A stretch of DNA of 44,974 bases from assembly GCA_964484325.1 (NCBI GenBank), contig CAZAEE010000009.1, positions 1-44,974 on the forward strand. The letters run 5' to 3'. Under the pieces are notes generated by a model. That model was given only the letters and a program-made list of their open reading frames with translations, had not been told where the DNA came from and made no database searches. Positions 17,455 through 24,596 of this stretch are shown one piece after another. A program made the position numbers and the translations under genes. Position 1 is the stretch's first letter. Each line of letters starts with the position of its first letter. Source of the DNA: CAYLXX01 sp964484325. Lineage in GTDB: Bacteria > Patescibacteriota > Microgenomatia > UBA1406 > GWC2-37-13.

Positions 17455-17526
17455 GTTCCCGTAGTTCAACGGATAGAACTGGCCCGTCCTAAGGGTCCGA
17501 TAGAGGTCCGATTCCTCTCGGGAACG
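17455..17526 (+). tRNA. tRNA-Arg, anticodon CCU
   Basis: The acceptor GTTCCCG pairs fully with CGGGAAC (17519-17525); the D arm is GTTC/GAAC; the anticodon stem GGCCC/GGGTC holds loop GTCCTAA, anticodon CCT. The T stem AGAGG/CCTCT closes loop TCCGATT, in which base 55 is C, not the near-universal T. G is the discriminator and CCA is not encoded. It reads AGG. Confidence 0.9.
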
Positions 17527-17555
17527 CTGCTAGCAAGTTATAGTATAAGAATCTT

Positions 17556-18263
17556 ATGGTAAAAAAAAGTAATGATTATTACCGTGTGTTAATTCTTCGT
17601 ACTATCGGAAATTTTTTGATTTTGATCGCTCTCTTTACTATTGGGAAAACGTTTTATCAGCCTGTTCGTGAGGAAGTGCGCTACTTTGTAGATTCCGTTA
17701 TTCAGAAACATTATTTTGTTGCCGGTACTACTGATGCTAAAAACGTTACGAATAATCCGGATATTGTACCTAAAGGTGAACTGGCTAAGTTGTTAAACAT
17801 AAAAAATGTTGAAATTATTACACCGAAAGACACGGAATTCAGCATAGTTATTCCAAAAATTGGCGCCAATGCTAACATCATTGCAAACGTTAATCCAGCC
17901 AATGAGTCTGAATATCTAGAAGCATTGAAGCGTGGAGTTGCACACGCCGCTGGTACCGCTTTTCCTGGCGAAGGCGGTCATATCTTTCTGTTTGCTCACT
18001 CGACTGATTACATCTGGAATGTCGGTACGTATAACGCTGTTTTCTATTTGTTATATAAACTGGAAAAAAATGACGAGATAAATCTGTTTTTTAAAGGACA
18101 GAGGTACGTCTATAAAGTTGTTGATAAAAGAATCGTCGATCCGTCCGAGGTCGAGTACATTACTCGAAAAACTAACAATGAGTTCTTGACACTGCAGACA
18201 TGTTGGCCTCCGGGAACAACCTTGAAGAGACAGCTCGTATTCGCAACGAGAGTAGCAGAGTAA
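17556..18263 (+). CDS. Sortase (transpeptidase), membrane anchored
   Basis: 235 aa. One N-terminal TM segment (about residues 11-31), a linker, and the sortase beta-barrel with H148 in LFAHSTD, C216 in TLQTCWPPGTT and R225 in the strand after it, the complete catalytic triad. The PPGTT after the Cys is common in class D/E-like enzymes; subclass is a guess. Sortases cleave a C-terminal sorting signal and link the protein to the wall or to pilin subunits. No LPxTG-type substrate is visible in this window, so its targets lie elsewhere or use a different motif. TATAAG ends 6 bases before the ATG, but transcription through the tRNA-Arg is also possible. Its stop abuts the stop of the PEGA gene. 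Confidence 0.9.
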   Translation: MVKKSNDYYRVLILRTIGNFLILIALFTIGKTFYQPVREEVRYFVDSVIQKHYFVAGTTDAKNVTNNPDIVPKGELAKLLNIKNVEIITPKDTEFSIVIPKIGANANIIANVNPANESEYLEALKRGVAHAAGTAFPGEGGHIFLFAHSTDYIWNVGTYNAVFYLLYKLEKNDEINLFFKGQRYVYKVVDKRIVDPSEVEYITRKTNNEFLTLQTCWPPGTTLKRQLVFATRVAE

Positions 18264-19622
18264 TTATTTTGTACCCACTTCGTAAATATCGGGAAATTGA
18301 TTGTACTGAGAGTTTAAGTTGGTTAAAACAAATAATCTATCATCAGTCGTGACCAGGAAAAAATCTTTTTGAAATGGTCCGGCATAGACAGTTCTCCGAT
18401 TTGTACCGTCATAGTCTATTACGACGATTTCATGTTCTTGAAGAATGCCAAGATGTTTGGAATCAGAGTACCATAAAATTGGAGAAATTTCGCTTAAAGC
18501 GAGAGTTGATATTTCTTGAGTAGGGGATATGCCTATTGGTGGTGTCGGCGTCAATGTAAGGGTCGGAGCGGGCAAATTTTGGGCAGTTTCGAGTATCTTC
18601 TGCAGTTTTTGAAATTCAAATGGCAAATGGAAGTTTTTATCTTCTTTTTTATCATAAAGGTATAAGTTATTTGCCTGAAGATCGCGTTCTTCTTGAGTCT
18701 GATTTGATCCGATAAGAGGAGGAATAATGACACGCGGTAGAGTAGCGGGATATTTTGCTTCATAAAGCATCTTTGTTTTATCAGGTGAGATAGAGATAAT
18801 GTGAAATGAGTCGCTGGCAATCGGACGGATTTCTCTGGGAAATGTTTCAAGTATTTTAACAAGTTCCAGGTTTTTCTGAGTATTCCAGGCGTCAAGAATG
18901 GCATTTTCAGAAGTTGTGACATCAAACGGCATCACATTTTCTGCATCTAATGAAAAAAGATAGGCGTAGTTATTTGTTGCAGTTGAAAATTCAACGATCG
19001 ATTGTTTAAAGTCGGGATCAAAGTAAATGGTACTTTTTGAAAAATCGACATCAATCGGAAAGTTTTGCTTCAATGCAAGCAGTCGTAACGGTGGAAAAAA
19101 TGAGAGAGGTTTTTTATTAGCATCAAAAATATAAATACCATCTTTCAGCGGGTCGTTGTTTTGGGTAAAAATCATCACATTGTCTGTCTGATCAACAGGA
19201 ATAGCTTTGATGATACCGAGATTGGTTAATGGTGAAAGTGAAGGATTTTTTGGAAAAAGAGCGGCATCAAGTGTGAGAACGATTTCTCCTTTTAGAGTGA
19301 CATCTTGTTTCCAGTCTGTATAGCCATCCTTTTTCACTTCAACTGTATATTGATCAGCAGGTAGGGTAAGGTTTAAATCAGTCACGCCCTTAAGTTCTCC
19401 ATTGACATATACTTTGGCAGCTTTCGGACTTGACGAGACTGCTAAAATGCCTGATGGCACTACCAGTCTATCCTTCATACTAAATCGGTACCCACGCGCA
19501 TAAGCAATAATGGCAATTAGGAGAACGATAAAAACACCTAACAAAACCAGTCTAAGAACAAACGGCATGTACCCTAATAAAGATACTTGCGGAGTCATTT
19601 TTTTTGTAGTTTTCTTTTTCAT
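18264..19622 (-). CDS. PEGA-domain membrane-anchored protein
   Basis: 452 aa. A basic N-terminus, one TM segment (about residues 20-43), then a PEGA domain near residues 58-115 (SGILAVSSSPKAAKVYVNG, GYTDWKQDV). The rest, about 330 aa, is beta-rich with repeated YIFDANKK-, NLYLYDKKE- and HEIVVIDYDG-like strands, suggesting a propeller-type fold, plus a Pro/Thr stretch (PTLTLTPTPP) near residue 350. I infer an outward-facing protein that binds the wall or other envelope proteins. It is convergent with the sortase and shares no space with it; both stops touch. Confidence 0.7.
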   Translation of the reverse strand: MKKKTTKKMTPQVSLLGYMPFVLRLVLLGVFIVLLIAIIAYARGYRFSMKDRLVVPSGILAVSSSPKAAKVYVNGELKGVTDLNLTLPADQYTVEVKKDGYTDWKQDVTLKGEIVLTLDAALFPKNPSLSPLTNLGIIKAIPVDQTDNVMIFTQNNDPLKDGIYIFDANKKPLSFFPPLRLLALKQNFPIDVDFSKSTIYFDPDFKQSIVEFSTATNNYAYLFSLDAENVMPFDVTTSENAILDAWNTQKNLELVKILETFPREIRPIASDSFHIISISPDKTKMLYEAKYPATLPRVIIPPLIGSNQTQEERDLQANNLYLYDKKEDKNFHLPFEFQKLQKILETAQNLPAPTLTLTPTPPIGISPTQEISTLALSEISPILWYSDSKHLGILQEHEIVVIDYDGTNRRTVYAGPFQKDFFLVTTDDRLFVLTNLNSQYNQFPDIYEVGTK

Positions 19623-19737
19623 ACAATCGAGAAGATATCAATCTCTATCAACCGACAGCCTCAGAAAGCATGTCATAATAATCACTTACTGTATCAATTT
19701 CTCTAACATTTTCCGAGTCTTCGTGGTCGTCACATAG

Positions 19738-19743
19738 TATACT
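19738..19743 (+). promoter_or_regulatory. -10 element TATACT for mreB
   Basis: TATACT ends 8 bases before ATG 19752. No clear -35. Together with the missing Shine-Dalgarno this predicts a leaderless mreB message. The rest of the 129-base gap from 19623 shows nothing else I can name. Confidence 0.45.
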
Positions 19744-19751
19744 ATATTAAT

Positions 19752-20762
19752 ATGTTTTTTCGCAAGAAAGTGGGAATTGATTTAGGTACTGCTAATACGC
19801 TTGTCTATATTGCCAACCAGGGTATTGTTTTGAACGAACCGACTGTAGTAGCCTACTCCAAGGAAGATAGGCACATTTTAGCAGTGGGTGAAGAGGCGCG
19901 AGAGATGCTGGGTCGTACGCCAGGCTCGATTGTGGCAGCGCGACCCATGAAAGAAGGCGTTATTGCTGATTACACTACGACTTCAGCCATGATTACGTAT
20001 TTTATTAAAAAAGCTCTCGGAGGCAAAGCCTTCTGGCCTGAAGTTATGATTTCAATACCTGGAGGAGCATCGCAGGTGGAGAAACGGGCCGTAGTGGCGG
20101 CGTGTAAACAGGCAGGAGCCTCAGACGTTTATCTTATTGAGGAGCCTTTGGCAGCGGCCATTGGTGCGCGTATCCCGATTTCACAGCCTTCTGGGCATAT
20201 GATCGCCAATATTGGCGGCGGTACAGCTGAAATAGGCATCATTTCGCTTGGTCAGCTGGTTGTGTACAAGACTGTTCGTGTGGCTGGGACGAAGCTGGAC
20301 GAAGCTATTATCCAACACCTTCGCAAGAAACATAATTTAATCGTTGGCGATCGCACGGCAGAGGATATTAAGATGAAGATAGGGAACGCTTTGATAGATG
20401 AGAAAAATCCTCAGTCTGAGCGTACGCTTGAGGTAAAAGGGAGAGATGCCCAGAGTGGATTACCTCAGATCATGGAAGTTGGCGAACGGACTATTAATGA
20501 AGGCATCCAGAAGACGCTAAAGCAGATTTTGGAGGGCATTAAAGAAGTCCTCGGCCAGGCTCCTCCCGAGCTCTCGGCGGACATTGTGGATAAAGGGATT
20601 GTACTCTCAGGAGGCACATCGCTCCTAACAAACTTAGATAGATATATAACATACTTTACCGGTGTGCCTTGTTTTGTCGTTGATGAGGCTCTCTTTTGTG
20701 TTATTAGGGGCGTAGGTATGGCAATTGAGAACCTTGATAGTTATAAACGGGCACTTCGATAA
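19752..20762 (+). CDS. mreB: Rod-shape protein MreB (bacterial actin)
   Basis: 336 aa, normal length. It has the actin-family phosphate-1 loop (GIDLGTANTLVYI), connect-1 (EEPLAAAIGA), phosphate-2 region (MIANIGGGTAEIGIISLG) and adenosine motif (GIVLSGGTSLL). MreB filaments guide peptidoglycan synthesis along the cell side. In phosphate-2 the usual Asp before IGGG is Asn, which may slow ATP hydrolysis; the other motifs are intact. The gene looks less AT-rich than its surroundings. It stands alone, with no mreC, mreD or rodA next to it. A very AT-rich 282-base spacer follows. Confidence 0.93.
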   Translation: MFFRKKVGIDLGTANTLVYIANQGIVLNEPTVVAYSKEDRHILAVGEEAREMLGRTPGSIVAARPMKEGVIADYTTTSAMITYFIKKALGGKAFWPEVMISIPGGASQVEKRAVVAACKQAGASDVYLIEEPLAAAIGARIPISQPSGHMIANIGGGTAEIGIISLGQLVVYKTVRVAGTKLDEAIIQHLRKKHNLIVGDRTAEDIKMKIGNALIDEKNPQSERTLEVKGRDAQSGLPQIMEVGERTINEGIQKTLKQILEGIKEVLGQAPPELSADIVDKGIVLSGGTSLLTNLDRYITYFTGVPCFVVDEALFCVIRGVGMAIENLDSYKRALR

Positions 20763-21044
20763 CAAGATATCGTAAAAAGAGCCTTAAGAAAGGCCGCTAA
20801 TTATATTAATATCCTATAATTGCTAAAAAATGCCAGGCTGGCTAAAAAACGGACAAAAGTTAAAAAATATTGTAAAATTTGATAAGACTCTAGAGTATTT
20901 TTTATATTCAATGTAATAAAATTGCCATTTATTGCCTAATATCTTGTCAATATAACAAAAATATAGTTCAAAAAAAGTATACAAAAAGATAATTATTATA
21001 GTTAATATATTTAAAAAATATTACTTATAGTAGTAAAAAATTTT
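20763..21044. other. AT-rich 282-base intergenic spacer
   Basis: The longest gene-free stretch in the window without an RNA gene. It is dominated by A and T runs, with several TATA-like words (for example TATAGT at 21026-21031, 13 bases before the next ATG) and a weak CGATA/TATCG hairpin just after the mreB stop that lacks a T-run. I see no RNA gene or repeat here. It probably carries the promoter of the WecG/TagA gene. Confidence 0.4.
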
Positions 21045-21791
21045 ATGAGACGCAAAAACATCCTAGGCATAGAGCCACGGACACAATCAAGAGAATTAGT
21101 CCTAGAGCAAATTGAAAAGTACATAGGTACTGATGCTAGAATGTTACACATTGTTTCCCTTAACCCGGAAATTTTCGTGCTTACGGGTGAGAACCCAGAG
21201 TTTAAAGAGGTTGTTTCAAAGGCCCAAATACACATTGTTGATGGTATAGGGACTGTCGCAGCAAGCCGATGGCTTGGAGTGCCTCTGGAAGGTCGCATAA
21301 GTGGGGTTGACCTCATGGGAGACATCATCAAATTGGCTGATAGTATGCGCTTGCGAGTAGGGCTAATTGGTGGTCAAGGAAATCTAGCAAACGATCTTGC
21401 CGATTGCTACGGTCGAAGCTACCAAAAAGCCAAATTTCTAGGTATTAATGGATATAACGACGTCTCACACCCAACAAGTCAGGAAGAGGAAAAGCTTGTT
21501 TCTATAGTGACCGACTATATGCCCCAAATTATCTTCGTTGCTTTTGGTTCACCTATGCAAGAGCTATGGATAGAACGCCACAGCAAGCTTTTAAAAAATT
21601 GTGTCTGTATGGGTGTTGGTGGGGGTTTTGACTTTTTAAGCGGTAAGGTTCCTCGTGCACCAAAAATAGTACGGACGCTCGGACTCGAGTGGCTGTTTCG
21701 TTTGTTTCTTCAACCTTGGAGATGGCGTCGTCAACTGCGTTTGTTCAAGTTTATTTTCCTCGTATTAAAGCAGAAATTTAGCCGAAATTAG
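21045..21791 (+). CDS. WecG/TagA/CpsF family glycosyltransferase (GT26)
   Basis: 248 aa. Family motifs run in order: HIVSLNPEIFVLTGENPEF near residue 27, VDGIGTVAASRWLG, RISGVDLM, VGLIGGQGN, FVAFGSPMQELWI and GVGGGFDFLSGKVPRAP. Known members add ManNAc or a related sugar to undecaprenyl-PP-GlcNAc, an early step in wall teichoic acid or enterobacterial common antigen. The C-terminal basic and aromatic tail (LEWLFRLFLQPWRWRRQ) is the usual membrane-contact part. Together with the LCP protein at 42160 it suggests a wall-linked polymer built on a lipid carrier. Its last 14 bases overlap the convergent gene. Confidence 0.9.
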   Translation: MRRKNILGIEPRTQSRELVLEQIEKYIGTDARMLHIVSLNPEIFVLTGENPEFKEVVSKAQIHIVDGIGTVAASRWLGVPLEGRISGVDLMGDIIKLADSMRLRVGLIGGQGNLANDLADCYGRSYQKAKFLGINGYNDVSHPTSQEEEKLVSIVTDYMPQIIFVAFGSPMQELWIERHSKLLKNCVCMGVGGGFDFLSGKVPRAPKIVRTLGLEWLFRLFLQPWRWRRQLRLFKFIFLVLKQKFSRN

Positions 21792-22221
21792 ATGACGTTT
21801 TTTCTTCCTTCATCTGGAGACGTGTTTGAAAGGTATTTTCAAGAAAGTTGGCAAATAAGTTTACTTGTTCATGGTACAGATTAATCTCTTCATTACTTCC
21901 TTGAAGTTTACCTGCGAATTTTGATATATGCTCAAAAGCGGCTTGAGTTTGGACATCGGCATATCCATGCCATAGATCATTTCTCAAGATTGGATCCTCA
22001 ATTTTTTCACCTGTTGTGAGTAGTTGATGCAGGCCTTCATATGAAGGTGCCAAAGCGAATATAGCACCACTCCTTTCAATTATCATGCGTGTAACTGTAT
22101 AATCTTCAGTATTTCTTAATGCTGCCTCAACAGAGTTAACGGCATAGTTGATAATATCTCCTGCCTCTAATCTTATCTTTAAGGTTAAGCTATTTAAGCG
22201 ACCGATGTTGTTCTCTGTCAT
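21778..22221 (-). CDS. Small all-helical protein of unknown function
   Basis: 147 aa, not recognised. No signal peptide or TM segment. The sequence is rich in amphipathic helix patterns (LRLEAGDIINYAVNSVEAAL, YEGLHQLLTTGEKI, INLYHEQVNLFANFLENTF) and suggests a helical bundle. Its promoter is good: TTGATG, 17 bases, TATAAT, ending 10 bases before the ATG. It is a single-gene unit between two plus-strand genes and overlaps the WecG/TagA gene tail to tail. Confidence 0.55.
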   Translation of the reverse strand: MTENNIGRLNSLTLKIRLEAGDIINYAVNSVEAALRNTEDYTVTRMIIERSGAIFALAPSYEGLHQLLTTGEKIEDPILRNDLWHGYADVQTQAAFEHISKFAGKLQGSNEEINLYHEQVNLFANFLENTFQTRLQMKEEKTSSNFG

Positions 22222-22231
22222 CTTTTAATTC

Positions 22232-22260
22232 ATTATACCCACAAATTGTCTTGTCATCAA
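22232..22260 (-). promoter_or_regulatory. Promoter TTGATG-17-TATAAT for the 22221 gene
   Basis: Minus strand: -35 TTGATG at 22260-22255, a 17-base spacer, TATAAT at 22237-22232, and a 10-base gap to the ATG. Confidence 0.55.
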
Positions 22261-22288
22261 GATATAAACGTGAGAAAATGCACTCTAC

Positions 22289-23134
22289 ATGTATCGAGAC
22301 ATCAAAAAGACCCTCCAATACTTCGGCTTTTTTCATTATGCGCCCTTAAAAGACGAAATATACGCATTTTTAAAAAATAAAGTTGTGTACGAGGCGTTTA
22401 ATCGGGATTTAGAACGATATTTAAGACAAAAGAAATTAAAATCCCTTCGCAACGATCCTCCTAGATATACTCTAGGGGAGTATAGTATAAAGTCTGCCCT
22501 AATAGCCCAAAGAAGCGAGATTGCAAGTGATAAGGTCAAAAAAGTAAAATTGTACGTATGGTTTTTATCACGTTTTCCTCAAATTCGACTCGTTGGTTTA
22601 TCCGGATCAGTTGCCATGGGAAGTGCAAGTAAAAACGATGATATAGATGTTTTTATCATAACTGCAAAAAGAAGACTTTGGACTGCTAGGATAATTTCAA
22701 TTGTCTTAGCGAAGATCTTTGGTATTCATCGAAGTTATCAAGCTCACCATGTTGGAGATAAAGTCTGTCTGAATCTTTTTTTTGATGAAGGGGATATATC
22801 TGTACCTAGGTATAAAAGGAGCGAGTACGTGGCACATGAGGTGTTACAAATGAAACCGCTCGTTTCTAAAGATTCTGTGTATATGAGTTACTTATATGCT
22901 AATAGGTGGGTATTTGATATATTTCCAAACGCTAAAAATGCCTTATACCTGAAAAAGCCGAATAGTCTGAAAAAAAGACTCAATTTTCTACTAGTAGGTG
23001 ATTTGGTAGAGGTAATTTATTTGAAATTTCAGCTTTGGTTAATAAATAAACGAAGAACGACTGAGATTATTTCGAAGACGCAGTTGTGGTTTTTCCCTCA
23101 TGATTTTGAAGACCGTTTACCGAAGCTTACCTGA
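22289..23134 (+). CDS. Nucleotidyltransferase-domain protein
   Basis: 281 aa. The centre (about residues 105-130) reads VGLSGSVAMGSASKNDDIDVFIIT, the GS-x-A-x-GS plus DxD pattern of pol-beta-type nucleotidyltransferases; DDIDV supplies the two metal-binding acids. An N-terminal region of about 90 aa looks helical and basic, and could be a winged-helix or RNA-binding part. The reaction (NMP transfer to protein, RNA or a small molecule) cannot be told. The stop TGA is part of the extended -10 of the following tRNA-Leu, so the tRNA promoter is inside this gene's end. Confidence 0.7.
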   Translation: MYRDIKKTLQYFGFFHYAPLKDEIYAFLKNKVVYEAFNRDLERYLRQKKLKSLRNDPPRYTLGEYSIKSALIAQRSEIASDKVKKVKLYVWFLSRFPQIRLVGLSGSVAMGSASKNDDIDVFIITAKRRLWTARIISIVLAKIFGIHRSYQAHHVGDKVCLNLFFDEGDISVPRYKRSEYVAHEVLQMKPLVSKDSVYMSYLYANRWVFDIFPNAKNALYLKKPNSLKKRLNFLLVGDLVEVIYLKFQLWLINKRRTTEIISKTQLWFFPHDFEDRLPKLT

Positions 23135-23140
23135 TATAAT
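23132..23140 (+). promoter_or_regulatory. Extended -10 (TGATATAAT) for tRNA-Leu(CAG)
   Basis: TG-A-TATAAT, 12 bases before the tRNA; its TGA is the stop codon of the gene at 22289. It matches the tRNA-Arg promoter at 17431-17440 over ten bases. Confidence 0.55.
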
Positions 23141-23152
23141 TAGGTCATATTA

Positions 23153-23236
23153 GCCGGAGTGGCGGAACTGGCAGACGCGCAGCGTTCAGAACGCTGTGTC
23201 CGCAAGGACGTGGGGGTTCAAATCCCTTCTCCGGCA
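23153..23236 (+). tRNA. tRNA-Leu, anticodon CAG
   Basis: 84 nt, class II. Acceptor GCCGGAG/CTCCGGC, anticodon stem CAGCG/CGCTG with loop TTCAGAA, a long variable arm (GTCC GCAA GGAC), T loop TTCAAAT and discriminator A. CCA is not encoded. It reads CUG. Confidence 0.95.
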
Positions 23237-23416
23237 CTTCAACTCAACAAAATATATCACCATTTGTGGATCTCATTTAATTCTAGTTTCAAATGTAACT
23301 GTAAAATTTCCAAAGTCTACTAGTACCCTGGAACAAGGTTAATTGGAGTATAGGCAACACGGGAGGCACACAAAAAGATAATTCTAGATTCAAAATGTAG
23401 TAAAATAAGAAGAATT
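23237..23416. other. 180-base spacer between two tRNA genes
   Basis: No open frame of note and no RNA fold I can support. TAAAAT at 23401-23406, ten bases before tRNA-Ser, is a plausible -10 for that tRNA. The rest shows nothing recognisable. Confidence 0.4.
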
Positions 23417-23503
23417 GGAGAGGTGGCTGAGTGGTCCATAGCGAGGGGTTGCTAACCCCTTGAGTTGCATAAACTCACGTGGGTTCGAATCCCACCCTCT
23501 CCG
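23417..23503 (+). tRNA. tRNA-Ser, anticodon GCU
   Basis: 87 nt, class II. Acceptor GGAGAGG/CCTCTCC, anticodon stem AGGGG/CCCCT with loop TTGCTAA, variable arm TGAGTT...AACTCA, T loop TTCGAAT, discriminator G. CCA is not encoded. It reads AGC and AGU. Confidence 0.95.
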
Positions 23504-23557
23504 CCGATGGGTAGAAAAAACTTTAAAGGAGCAAGTTTTAACAATCCTTAATCATCG

Positions 23558-24286
23558 ATGGGAGAAAAACTAGAACAAACAGAATATCCTTATCATCTCA
23601 AGGCAGTATATACGCCATTAAAAGAAGCGTTAGCTGATAACTCGAAACGGGTACGCATCGGACCGACTTACCAGTTTGTCGCTCAATTGCCTCCCTACGG
23701 TCCAGGAGGAATTTCATATATACCTCTTTTTGTTCTTCCCTATGTTCCGCCCAATCCGCAAGCCCATATAGCCAACAATTTTTTTGTATTTGCCTTGCAG
23801 GGGGGACAAATTGTAAGCCATCGTATCTCCGAACTAAGCCATAATCCATCATATGTAACGGTTGATGACAAGGGATTTTTTACTAATGATACAAACAAGT
23901 ACGAGGGCCTCCTTTTAGAATTGGTACATTATCATATTTTGGATACATTATCAAAAATATATGGCAAACAGATTTATTACCGTTATGACGCAAAAAATTA
24001 TCGTGCCTTTGCTGAAAATCTGGATTTTGAAGACGAGCAAAAAATATTTAACCCGTTTGATAGAAGGGCACTCCTTAAAGCACCGTATTCAGTCACGTTG
24101 GATGAAGCGGAAAGTGTATTGCTCTCAACTTATACATCTCAAGTTGATTCAAAAATAATCGTCCGCGCAAGAGAAAAAAGTACTGTTAAGAGAACGGATG
24201 TGAATGAATTACGGAAATTAAAAGTAGCATATCTGAAAAATGGCATCATGCCAGCTCTAAAAAAAACTGCCGGAATAAAAGATTAA
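23558..24286 (+). CDS. Conserved-looking protein of unknown function
   Basis: 242 aa, soluble, not recognised. The middle is Pro- and aromatic-rich (QLPPYGPGGISYIPLFVLPYVPP, residues about 42-65), then strands such as FFVFALQGGQIVSHRI and VTVDDKGFFTND; the end is helical and basic (VNELRKLKVAYLKNGIMPALKKTAG). No signal peptide. An AAAGGAG at 23525-23531 is too far (26 bases) from the ATG to serve it, and a stop just upstream in frame excludes an earlier start. It follows tRNA-Ser and may be read from the tRNA promoter. Confidence 0.6.
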   Translation: MGEKLEQTEYPYHLKAVYTPLKEALADNSKRVRIGPTYQFVAQLPPYGPGGISYIPLFVLPYVPPNPQAHIANNFFVFALQGGQIVSHRISELSHNPSYVTVDDKGFFTNDTNKYEGLLLELVHYHILDTLSKIYGKQIYYRYDAKNYRAFAENLDFEDEQKIFNPFDRRALLKAPYSVTLDEAESVLLSTYTSQVDSKIIVRAREKSTVKRTDVNELRKLKVAYLKNGIMPALKKTAGIKD

Positions 24287-24373
24287 TTGGGTTTTTACAA
24301 TTTGGCGAACTGTTTCACAGGAGTTTAAAAGCGGTTCGAACTGTGAATCATTCAGCCGTCGCGTAAATAAATC

Positions 24374-24402
24374 TTGACAATCCTCAAATAATCCACTAGT
24401 CT
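24374..24402 (+). promoter_or_regulatory. Promoter TTGACA-17-TAGTCT for the 56-aa membrane protein
   Basis: Consensus TTGACA at 24374-24379, a 17-base spacer and TAGTCT at 24397-24402. The ATG at 24411 comes 8 bases later, where transcription should start. Confidence 0.6.
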
Positions 24403-24410
24403 AAATTTAT

Positions 24411-24581
24411 ATGAAAAAAAGAGCTCGAGTTCGAAAGCATAAAGTCAAAGGCGATTCTATGCAATTAGCTACAATTATTGCCTACGGTTTTTTAATTGTG
24501 ATATCATTTGTTTTTCTCATCTCCGTAGTCATCTTGTTAATCTACCATATTATGGGAATTCCTTATCTTTCTCTGTTTTAA
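24411..24581 (+). CDS. 56-aa single-pass membrane protein
   Basis: An intact small frame. The N-terminus is strongly basic (MKKRARVRKHKVKG), residues about 19-46 are one long hydrophobic helix (IIAYGFLIVISFVFLISVV), and the end is short (YHIMGIPYLSLF). A consensus promoter directly upstream, with the ATG at the expected transcription start, supports it as a real gene. The positive-inside rule puts the N-terminus in the cytoplasm. Function unknown; such peptides often modulate membrane complexes or bind nucleic acid at the membrane, but nothing here decides that. It ends 15 bases from the convergent glycosyltransferase. Confidence 0.6.
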   Translation: MKKRARVRKHKVKGDSMQLATIIAYGFLIVISFVFLISVVILLIYHIMGIPYLSLF

Positions 24582-24596
24582 TGAGGTTAACTTCCG

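Noticed and set aside
18551..18925. 124-aa minus-strand frame inside the PEGA gene
   Set aside because: Same strand, other frame, no motif, promoter or ribosome-binding site; the PEGA protein fully explains the region.
20757..20775. Hairpin CGATA/TATCG at the end of mreB as a terminator
   Set aside because: Five AT-rich pairs with a six-base loop and no T-run; too weak to call.
24312..24360. tRNA-like fragment with GGTTCGAAC and CTGT/ACAG hairpin after the 23558 gene
   Set aside because: The T-arm-like word has no proper stem and no acceptor or anticodon arm can be built; probably chance.
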